Assembly (NCBI GenBank): GCA_947258625.1
Contig: CAMYJN010000002.1
Coordinates: forward strand, 1-20,657
Length of the DNA stretch: 20,657 bases
Direction of reading: 5' to 3'
DNA from: an uncultured Polyangiaceae bacterium
Lineage (GTDB): Bacteria > Myxococcota_A > Polyangia > Polyangiales > Houyiibacteriaceae
Position numbers and translations under genes: made by a program. Positions 13,326 through 20,229 of the stretch are shown here, in pieces (the stretch's first letter is position 1; the number at the start of each line of letters is the position of its first letter). A model generated the notes under the pieces. That model was not told the origin of the DNA. It saw only the letters and a program-made list of their open reading frames with translations, and did not search any database.

Positions 13326-14899
13326 AAGAACTCCCCACCGTCGATGAGCCCCTGAGTGATGAACTCGTCCAAGAAGCTCGGGACATAGCCCGTCGTTCGG
13401 TGCTCCCCCAAGACCTCCCCGGATGCGCCAGTGCCCGTTCGGTCGAAGACAAAGATGTCGTTGAGAACGAGCTGGCCGTCATCGCCCAACTGCCCAACTT
13501 CGGTGACCGAGGTTAGACGTCGGGAGCCATCCGAGAATCTCGTTTGCTGGACGATGACGTGAAGACTTCCGGCGACCTGCTCTCGGATTGCACGGGGAGA
13601 CAAGTCGAGGCCCGCCATCATGCAGAGCGTCTCGATGCGTTTGAGCGCTTCCGTTGCGCTGTTCGCATGTGTCGTCGTCATTGAACCCTGGTGGCCGGTG
13701 TTCATCGCCTGCAGCATGTCGATTGCTTCTCCTGCGCGGCACTCACCCACGATGATTCGGTCGGGTCTCATTCGGAGTGCGTTCTTTACGAGGTCCCGAA
13801 TGCTGTACCCCCCGCAACCCTCGAGGTTTGTGGGCTTTGACTCGAGCGAAACGACATGCGGCTGATCGAGACGAAGCTCCGCGGCGTCTTCAATGGTGAC
13901 GATTCGCTCACCCGCTGGGATTTCCTTAGAGAGGACATTGAGCAAGGTCGTCTTTCCGCTGCCGGTGCCGCCCGATACGATCAAATTCTTTTTCGCGCGC
14001 ACGCAGCGCTGTAGGAACCTCGCCATCGCGGCGCTCAGACTCCCTAGCTGAACGAGCTCATCCATCTGAAGCGGACGTTTAGCGAACTTTCGAATCGTGA
14101 TGCACGGCCCGCGGATCGCGAGGGGGGGAATGATCGCGTTGACCCGTGAGCCGTCCTCGAGGCGCGCGTCGACCAGAGGTGTGCTTTCGTCGATGCGGCG
14201 ACCCAGCGGAGTCACGATTCGTTCGATCGCTCCACGACAGGATTCGTCATCGGTGAAACGCAAGGGAGTGAGGCAAATCTTGCCTTGTCGTTCCACATAG
14301 ATCGTGTTCGGATCGACAACCATGATTTCGGAAACGGAATCATCGTCCAGAAGCTCTTGAAGAGGACCGAGACCAAGCACTTCGTCGGTCATTTCCGAGA
14401 CGAGCTTGGCCAGATCTGTGGAAGGAGAAAGCTCTGCCTCGAAGCGCGAGACGATCTGCTGGAGAGCCTGAACGACGCGCGGCCGGAGGACCTCCGCATC
14501 CATGTCTGCCGCTTCAAGAGACGCAAGATCGAGGTGGTCGAGGAGCGACCGGTGAATCCGTCGTCTGATCTCAGGAGTCGCAGAAGCTTCGCTCGCCGCG
14601 AGAGGCGAGATTCGAAGCAGGTACGGGCCGACTCTGAGGTCCTCGCCCGGCGCGAGCACTGTTTCAGCGTCGTAAAGGCGCACACCGGCGAGGACGGTCC
14701 CGTTGGAAGACCGATCGACGACCCGGGCACCACCTGAGACCTGTTCGACGCGAAGATGGATCCGGCTCACCGCTGGCGCAGGAAGAACGATATGGCAAGC
14801 AGGGTCGCGGCCCACGGTAAAGCAGCTCGTGTCCGCGATGGTGAGATCTTGCTTGGAGCCATCCGGCATGACGACCGAAACCGCAAAACCGCGACTCAT
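13322..14899 (-). CDS. tadA: TadA/CpaF pilus ATPase with N-terminal FHA domain
   Basis: A 525-residue fusion. Residues about 5-100 form a forkhead-associated domain with the three recognition loops intact: GR at 30-31, SRIH at 45-48 and SSNGT at 64-68. FHA domains bind phosphothreonine peptides. A helical linker (about 108-170) leads to a full CpaF-type ATPase: EIMVVDPNTIYVERQGK at 191-207, Walker A GGTGSGKTT at 310-318 (K316), Asp box TIEDAAE at 335-341, Walker B IIVGECRAGE at 382-391 (E386) and His box TGHQGSMTTTHA at 401-412. TadA energises Flp pilus assembly. Usual CpaF proteins of similar length have a different helical N-terminus; here FHA replaces it. The start ATG 14899 overlaps the rcpA stop (ATGA). 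The fusion implies control by Ser/Thr phosphorylation, an inference. Confidence 0.96.
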   Translation of the reverse strand: MSRGFAVSVVMPDGSKQDLTIADTSCFTVGRDPACHIVLPAPAVSRIHLRVEQVSGGARVVDRSSNGTVLAGVRLYDAETVLAPGEDLRVGPYLLRISPLAASEASATPEIRRRIHRSLLDHLDLASLEAADMDAEVLRPRVVQALQQIVSRFEAELSPSTDLAKLVSEMTDEVLGLGPLQELLDDDSVSEIMVVDPNTIYVERQGKICLTPLRFTDDESCRGAIERIVTPLGRRIDESTPLVDARLEDGSRVNAIIPPLAIRGPCITIRKFAKRPLQMDELVQLGSLSAAMARFLQRCVRAKKNLIVSGGTGSGKTTLLNVLSKEIPAGERIVTIEDAAELRLDQPHVVSLESKPTNLEGCGGYSIRDLVKNALRMRPDRIIVGECRAGEAIDMLQAMNTGHQGSMTTTHANSATEALKRIETLCMMAGLDLSPRAIREQVAGSLHVIVQQTRFSDGSRRLTSVTEVGQLGDDGQLVLNDIFVFDRTGTGASGEVLGEHRTTGYVPSFLDEFITQGLIDGGEFL

Positions 14900-16047
14900 T
14901 GTCTGCGCTCGCTTCCGGCCTTTGGCGCGACGGTACGCCCAACGCGCGGCTGGTCGATGAGGTGTTGATCGTCGACATCGCCTCGAAAACTTTCGTAGAC
15001 ACGCAGTGCTTCTTCGACGCGGTCTCTCTGACTCAAGCTGACCGGCTCGACGACGGAAGGGACCACGAGCATGTACGATTGGTCATCTTCAGTCTCCCGA
15101 GAATGGGTGCCAAAGAGCGCGCCGATGAATGGAACGAGAGCAAGCCCCGGGATCCCGCGTTTTCTCCGCCGCTCTGTGCGCGCACGAATTCCAGCCAGAG
15201 AAACGGACTGGCCTAGCTCGAGATTCACCAGTGTTTCAACGTGCGAGGTAACTCGGCCGGGGATCCCCTGGGCTCCTTTTTCCGCATCCAAGTCGGACAC
15301 ATCCGCTACGATCTCGAGCTCGATGCGACCGGTTTTGGAATCGTACTTTGGAAGTACACTGACCTTTGTCCCGAACTCGATCGCCTGCACGTTCACGGTC
15401 AGGTTGTTCTGGACTTGAACGTTGAACTCTCCACCGGACGTGAAGACGGCTTCAGTTCCGTTGGCGGTCACCAAGGTGGCCTGACGGTACAGCTTCGCCC
15501 AGCCTTTGGCCTGCGCGAGGTCGAAGCTGGGCAGGAACGTCTGCGGCAGTATCTGAAAAGCGCTCTGCGTCGCTTGCCCACTGCCGCCTGTGATCGCGAT
15601 CGCGGCCTCGGACGGCCCGACCGTGCTACCGATGTTTCCCGGCCAATTGAGCCCAATCTGATGGCCGTAGCGGTCCTGGATCAAAACGAAGTACAGATCC
15701 AAGCGAATGTTTTCTCTGCCACCGAGCCCCTTGGATGCGTCGGCTGGAATTACGCGAATCGTGTACTGGAGCTGACTGCCGTCGTTCTTGATCAAGAGGA
15801 GAGATGTCGTGCCCTCTTCCTTGCCGACGATCACGAAGCGACTCTGGTCGCGAGTAATGCGAATGTCGGCGAACCCCGGTGCGCCCTCGGAGTAACTGTT
15901 GATGCCACGCGCAGAGAGGCTCTTTTGTTCTCCGACTCGCAGGACGATCGGACGGTCAACCTCTAAATCTGCACTAGCCCCCGCCTTCAACAATACGCCA
16001 ACAAGCATGACGGTTGCCAGGATCCTCCCCTGCGTCGAACCGGACAC
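14896..16047 (-). CDS. rcpA: RcpA/CpaC secretin of the Tad pilus
   Basis: A 383-residue protein from GTG 16047. That start gives a clean signal peptide, hydrophobic at residues 9-20 with an ASA cleavage site near 24-26. An in-frame ATG at 16122 would add 25 basic residues and overlap cpaB by 74 bases. Residues about 27-105 are the pilus-formation N-terminal domain (RPIVLRVGEQKSLSARGI). The secretin domain covers roughly 190-340 and ends with VETLVNLELGQSVSLAGI, VPFIGALFG and SYMLVVPSVVEP, all typical of CpaC/RcpA. It forms the outer-membrane channel for the pilus. It is short for the family, which usually has 400-550 residues. One base separates it from cpaB; its stop overlaps tadA. The start is the main uncertainty. 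Confidence 0.93.
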   Translation of the reverse strand: MSGSTQGRILATVMLVGVLLKAGASADLEVDRPIVLRVGEQKSLSARGINSYSEGAPGFADIRITRDQSRFVIVGKEEGTTSLLLIKNDGSQLQYTIRVIPADASKGLGGRENIRLDLYFVLIQDRYGHQIGLNWPGNIGSTVGPSEAAIAITGGSGQATQSAFQILPQTFLPSFDLAQAKGWAKLYRQATLVTANGTEAVFTSGGEFNVQVQNNLTVNVQAIEFGTKVSVLPKYDSKTGRIELEIVADVSDLDAEKGAQGIPGRVTSHVETLVNLELGQSVSLAGIRARTERRRKRGIPGLALVPFIGALFGTHSRETEDDQSYMLVVPSVVEPVSLSQRDRVEEALRVYESFRGDVDDQHLIDQPRVGRTVAPKAGSERRQ

Positions 16048-16048
16048 C

Positions 16049-16810
16049 TTAGTCGACCTTCTCGATGCGCAATCGCCGCTGACGACGCGCTCGCTTCTCT
16101 TGCTCGAGGACATCCGAATCATCTGTCTCGCCCAGTCCCACGTTGATTTCGAGGTCGTTCTCGTTCCGTAAGACGAGATTCAAGGTAGCGTCGCGCCGGG
16201 CCTGGGCGAGAAGACTGGCTTGGTCGATTGTGAGGAGGAGCGTGACAGAGTCCGATCGGAGGGGTGAGCTTTGCGTGTCCGCCGCGCCAAAGCGTTCGCC
16301 GATGGCGAGAACGAGAACGTTTTGCAAAAGCGGAACCGTGACGACGCTGGCCTCGGAGCCTGGCTTCGCTTTGGTGAGCAAGACGTCGACACGATCGCCG
16401 GGACGCATCAGGTCGGCGAACGATCGTCTCCCCGTTCCGGCGATGCTCATCGCTCGCATCCCCAAAGGGATGCGGCTCGACAGCGAGCGTCGGTCCCTTG
16501 GAGCGGTGGACAGATCGGTCCAAAGCAGAGTCTGGTTGGCCTCGAGGTCAATTGAAGACCGGACTCCCAAGACCCGTGGAAGTGCGCTGGCCAGCACTTG
16601 GCGTTCTTCGACGTAACTCTCTGGCAAGGTCCGCACGAGCAGCATCTGCTCGGTTAGAGGAACACCCGCCGCGACGTCTTGACTCATGGCGAGCAAGGCG
16701 ATCGGATCGCCCCCGGTCGCTTCACGCTGAAACTGCCGAACGTAGACACCGAGGAGCACGAAACCGAGCGCGGCGACGATGACAGATGCGAGGATAGCGG
16801 TTCGATTCAT
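16049..16810 (-). CDS. cpaB: CpaB/RcpC, Flp pilus assembly protein with SAF domain
   Basis: A 253-residue protein with an N-terminal membrane anchor (about 5-23). A SAF-type domain follows near 38-100 (AMSQDVAAGVPLTEQMLLVR), then the CpaB core with the diagnostic RPGDRVDVLLT at 136-146. CpaB is a periplasmic protein that works with the secretin and stabilises it. The C-terminus is charged (EQEKRARRQRRLRIEKVD). The start is ATG 16810, with AAGGG about 10 bases upstream, 16 bases after the preceding stop. It sits directly before rcpA, the standard order. Identity is certain. Confidence 0.95.
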   Translation of the reverse strand: MNRTAILASVIVAALGFVLLGVYVRQFQREATGGDPIALLAMSQDVAAGVPLTEQMLLVRTLPESYVEERQVLASALPRVLGVRSSIDLEANQTLLWTDLSTAPRDRRSLSSRIPLGMRAMSIAGTGRRSFADLMRPGDRVDVLLTKAKPGSEASVVTVPLLQNVLVLAIGERFGAADTQSSPLRSDSVTLLLTIDQASLLAQARRDATLNLVLRNENDLEINVGLGETDDSDVLEQEKRARRQRRLRIEKVD

Positions 16811-16826
16811 GGAAGGCAGCCCTTGG

Positions 16827-17714
16827 TCATGACGGTTCAGAAATCAGGATGGAGAGCACGGAGGCTGAGGCTTCGGTGGAACCGGCGAGAACCATCACCG
16901 TACGATTTCCCCGCTCCGCCGAGATCATTCGAACATCGTCAATCACGATCGACTCGGAAGGATGACGCTCGATGATCGTCCAGCCGTTCGCCGATAGCCC
17001 ACTTCGATAAAACGACTCGAGCTCGGCCGCCGACTTGTCGGGCACTCGGTACACGACGAAGCCGCTGGGTGACCCGGCCTCCCATGCCGACAAGAGGCGC
17101 TGTGACCCTCTAGGCCGAGCGATGGCTTCGACGTCACTGCCCCCTGCGTCCGCGCCGTCGGTCGGCAGCATTCGAAAGAGATCGAACGTGGAGTCCGCCC
17201 AAACCGTGAGGACGAACGTCTGGTCACCGGGCATGCCGGGCACTCGACGAGCGCGCACGTATCGCAGAGCCCCCAGCGCGCCCAAGTCGCCGGTCTCGGA
17301 GAAGCGAAGAAATCGATCGGCAAGCGAGCCTAGATCTCGGGGCGCATCGCCCATGTCGATGCAAGCAACGTGGCCGGCGTCTTTGCTGTGGACGGATTGC
17401 ATAGAAAGCCGTTCGGCGAACCCTGCATTCCGGCCAGTGCACAGAGATTCATAGTGAAGGAGAACCTCCTCGAGCGAGGCTGCGATTGTTTGAGTGCGAA
17501 ATGAAATGCGGACGCCGTTCAATTGTAGAACCCGGGCAGGCTCCGAAGGAGCGTTGGGATAGCTCATGGTTTCGGCCCCGGCGCCCCAAAGGAATCGCGC
17601 AACGTCTGCATGAGCAGAACGAAGTAGAACCGCGGAAGCCAAGACGACGAGGACCAGCAGAAAGAGCCCCAGTCGAAATACGGGCTTGACCCTATCTACA
17701 TAATTCACGCGCAT
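16827..17714 (-). CDS. Uncharacterised exported or anchored protein with two similar domains
   Basis: A 295-residue protein with a membrane helix or signal anchor at about 13-31 and the rest probably periplasmic. Two halves share a pattern: an aliphatic strand, then an amphipathic helix (AASLEEVLLHYESLC at 78-92; SAAELESFYRSGLSANGW at 228-245), then strands ending in FVLTVWADST (167-176) and VMVLAGSTEA (273-282). This looks like a tandem duplication of a small alpha/beta domain of the kind seen in proteins with FYxxxLxxxGW. I recognise no named family. Position between tadE and cpaB makes it part of the pilus locus. ATG 17714 overlaps tadE by 23 bases; GTG 17708 has GGAG 7 bases upstream and may be the real start. 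Confidence 0.78.
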   Translation of the reverse strand: MRVNYVDRVKPVFRLGLFLLVLVVLASAVLLRSAHADVARFLWGAGAETMSYPNAPSEPARVLQLNGVRISFRTQTIAASLEEVLLHYESLCTGRNAGFAERLSMQSVHSKDAGHVACIDMGDAPRDLGSLADRFLRFSETGDLGALGALRYVRARRVPGMPGDQTFVLTVWADSTFDLFRMLPTDGADAGGSDVEAIARPRGSQRLLSAWEAGSPSGFVVYRVPDKSAAELESFYRSGLSANGWTIIERHPSESIVIDDVRMISAERGNRTVMVLAGSTEASASVLSILISEPS

Positions 17715-18225
17715 ACTCCGTCGTCTGCAATCCGGCGCGGCAGGCGTGCTCCAAAACGTTGCCTGCGCCTTCTGCGTTCCTCGCCCTCGTGTTGCACAGC
17801 AGGGTTGTCACCCCGTGCTGAGACCCCATCTCGGGGCTCAGCATCGTGGGCATCAAGGCCTCGGCCATGCCGATCCCGTTCGTTGTCTGGCCGAGAAAGA
17901 ACCGGCCGAGGTTGCTTACGAAGGAATCCAAGGAGAAGCGACCGTCCTGCACCGTGAGCAGGTCATCGAGACCGCCGGCGCGAATTTCACCTTCAATGCG
18001 CCCGCACTCCCCGCTTCGACAAGCTTGCGCCGGACACTCGCCCGAATCGGCCTGCAGCCAGGCCATTCGCCTCGCGCGAGACTTCGCCTCGAGCTTGGCT
18101 CCGTACATTCCATTGAGTGCGACCACGGCTGCCAAAGACGCTGCGAATACGGGCAGACTGATCAGCGCTTCGAGCATGGCGGTTCCATTTTTGTCTGCCA
18201 GCAGTCTTCGGGTTGATGCAGCCAT
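17692..18225 (-). CDS. TadE-like pseudopilin (second copy)
   Basis: A 177-residue protein from ATG 18225, with GAGG 5 bases upstream. The N-terminus RRLLADKNGTAMLEALISLP is a prepilin signal of Flp type: a basic leader, then G14 with glutamate at +5 (E19), followed by a hydrophobic helix (about 20-40). The prepilin peptidase encoded at the right edge would cut after G14. The remainder is a periplasmic domain with five or more cysteines (for example CPAQACRSGEC near 63-73), suggesting disulfides. TadE and TadF proteins are minor pseudopilins of the Tad machine. The longer frame up to 18459 overlaps the TadG-like gene and is not supported. The gene follows it after 7 bases and overlaps the 295-residue protein gene. 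Confidence 0.85.
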   Translation of the reverse strand: MAASTRRLLADKNGTAMLEALISLPVFAASLAAVVALNGMYGAKLEAKSRARRMAWLQADSGECPAQACRSGECGRIEGEIRAGGLDDLLTVQDGRFSLDSFVSNLGRFFLGQTTNGIGMAEALMPTMLSPEMGSQHGVTTLLCNTRARNAEGAGNVLEHACRAGLQTTEYARELCR

Positions 18226-18232
18226 CGTGTCC

Positions 18233-19438
18233 TCAATGAGCGGAAACCGCGTTGATCGAGAAATCTCGCGCGACGTCGCAAAGACCCGCCAGCCCGTCGA
18301 GCGACGCTCCCCCTCTTGCTCCGGCACATGCGCTGAGAAGACCGCTCGGAATCCAGTTGCGCGAAATTCGAAACCGGCGAAGCCGTGCGCGCCACTTCTG
18401 TTTCCAGAGCCACTCGGCCTTGTGCTCGGTACCATCGAAGTAGTACTCGGCCTGTGCAAATGCGAGGCGCCCTACGACATGCGCCTGGTGCGCGGCATTT
18501 CGCCCGTGGGCTTCGCCGCCTTGCGCGATGCGAACGCCGCGCTCGCCATGCTGCCAATGGTTTTCGTGAGGGTCTCGACCGATAGCGTACGCTCGGTATT
18601 GGAACTCTTCGTGCCCTAGCCATACTTGGGTTCCATCTCTTCGGTTCTCGATCACGCGCCGTGGAGGCTCGACAACTTCGTCTGCGCACGTCCTTCGTTT
18701 GCCCAGACGGAGTGCCTGACCGACGACGCCACCGAGAAACCGAAGAAGCCACCTCGGCACTTTCGAGCTGACGTTACTCAGCCTGTTGCTCAGGCCGTCG
18801 GAGACGCGATCGCAGAGGATGCCGACGTCTTGTTCTTCGATCGGCAGACCTCGCCCGCCGCTGGGGAGACGCGAACCGAGAAGAGGGACGACAAAACCGC
18901 CGGCGACCGGTGGATCGTACGCGGCCTGGAAGGCCATCGCGTCGACCGCGCGCGCTTCTGCCAGCAACGGGTACCCGTGCTGAACGGCCTTGTGAGCGAC
19001 ATCCAACGCCTCGTGAGCGACTCGCACGAACTGTTCGACTGCGTCACCAACCCTTTCGACCGTGCTCTCGACCGGATTGAGCACAGCAATGAGTGCAGAC
19101 GCTTTCGCGGCGAGGACGACCGTCGCAACGAGCCCGTAGAGAATGCCGATGACGATTTCTAGGAGAACTTCGACGCTGCGGATGACCAGCAGAATGCCGG
19201 CAGTCACAGCCATGACGACATTCAGCAAAACATGAAGGTTCATCCCTTTGGCGCCCATCACGGAAGCTGCGTACGCGCCTGCATCGGCGCCGTCCTGCAT
19301 GATGCGCCGATAGATGACTGCGTCCCCTACACCGAGGATGTAGTAGAGAGCGCCGATGAGGAGGAGCGCCATGAAGAGGGACATGAGCATCATGGCGCCC
19401 TTCCTCTCTTCGATTAAGCCTGCTTGCTTCGGCTGCAT
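18233..19438 (-). CDS. TadG-like pilus assembly membrane protein
   Basis: A 401-residue protein. Residues 9-60 match the N-terminal region of TadE/G-like proteins: a basic leader (LIEERKGAMMLMSLFMALLL), a membrane helix at about 17-37, then the amphipathic DADAGAYAAS-type helix. Two further hydrophobic stretches follow at about 66-87 and 90-119, which are unusual for TadG. The long C-terminal part (about 120-401) is polar and shows no von Willebrand domain, the common TadG C-terminal domain. At the prepilin position G14 the +5 residue is methionine instead of glutamate, so it is probably not processed. ATG 19438 shares one base with the preceding stop (TAATG). Assignment to the TadG group rests on the N-terminus and operon position. 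Confidence 0.8.
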   Translation of the reverse strand: MQPKQAGLIEERKGAMMLMSLFMALLLIGALYYILGVGDAVIYRRIMQDGADAGAYAASVMGAKGMNLHVLLNVVMAVTAGILLVIRSVEVLLEIVIGILYGLVATVVLAAKASALIAVLNPVESTVERVGDAVEQFVRVAHEALDVAHKAVQHGYPLLAEARAVDAMAFQAAYDPPVAGGFVVPLLGSRLPSGGRGLPIEEQDVGILCDRVSDGLSNRLSNVSSKVPRWLLRFLGGVVGQALRLGKRRTCADEVVEPPRRVIENRRDGTQVWLGHEEFQYRAYAIGRDPHENHWQHGERGVRIAQGGEAHGRNAAHQAHVVGRLAFAQAEYYFDGTEHKAEWLWKQKWRARLRRFRISRNWIPSGLLSACAGARGGASLDGLAGLCDVARDFSINAVSAH

Positions 19439-20229
19439 TAGGAACGCCTCGCCCGATACTCATAGGGCGCGTCTTGGATCAGCAGCGTGGTTTCGTGCTG
19501 TAGACTCCGAAATCGACCCCCTACGAGACTCTGCACCAGCGGCAGGAAGGCTTCGCCGAGCTCCTCTTTGGTGTCGAGGTCTGCGAACGACTTACAAAGT
19601 ATCCTTCGGGCAAGTGGCACCGTGCATTGATAGGCGTACGTCACCCTCACGGTGATCTCAGGCTCCGTCGCAACGACCCCCTGAAGCCCCGGAAACGTCA
19701 CCGCGAGAGCAAACGGTTGATAGTAGAGCGCACTGAGAAGCCTCCGCTCGCTTCCGATCGCCTTGCCAATACTGGGCCGCGAATCGCGACCCACATTCAT
19801 CGGCGCCAACGGCATCAACGGCATGTGGGCGGCCAGTCGAATCGTGTTGAGGCGCGACCTTCCAAGGTTCACCAAAGCGCCTTGAGAGAAGGCCGTTAGG
19901 AGGCCCGCTTCGCTTGCTCGGGCCCACACCATCGACCCGATTCGCCCGAGCGCAACACCCAGATCGGATGCCCCTACGGGCTTGCGGTCCACGCTCATCT
20001 CGGCCTCGCCGCCGTATTCGTTTGGATCGTCGGGCAGAACGACTACCGCGGACCGTGCTGCCGAGTCAGCGGAGTGCTTCACCATCAGGTCTGCATGGCC
20101 AATGAACGCGAGCTGAAGAACGCACAGGAAGAACGTCCACATCGGAACGAACGCGATGAGGAACTCGAGAAAGACGACGCCGCGTTCGTCCGCAAACAGC
20201 GCGCCAGAATTCGACATCGCCCTCGTCAC
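19438..20229 (-). CDS. tadE: TadE-like pseudopilin (first copy)
   Basis: A 263-residue protein with a Flp-type prepilin leader: LFADERGVVFLEFLIAFVP, where the glycine at residue 17 is followed by glutamate at +5 (E22) and phenylalanine. A hydrophobic helix spans about 19-42. The mature domain is periplasmic and carries cysteines near 198 and 208. It would be cleaved by the peptidase encoded just upstream and act as a minor pilin or assembly factor. The start is ambiguous. GTG 20229 makes a GTGA overlap with the peptidase stop, matching the style of the operon. ATG 20241 and ATG 20220 are in frame and also give a short leader. The longer frame to 20454 is antisense-like and rejected. Confidence 0.87.
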   Translation of the reverse strand: MTRAMSNSGALFADERGVVFLEFLIAFVPMWTFFLCVLQLAFIGHADLMVKHSADSAARSAVVVLPDDPNEYGGEAEMSVDRKPVGASDLGVALGRIGSMVWARASEAGLLTAFSQGALVNLGRSRLNTIRLAAHMPLMPLAPMNVGRDSRPSIGKAIGSERRLLSALYYQPFALAVTFPGLQGVVATEPEITVRVTYAYQCTVPLARRILCKSFADLDTKEELGEAFLPLVQSLVGGRFRSLQHETTLLIQDAPYEYRARRS

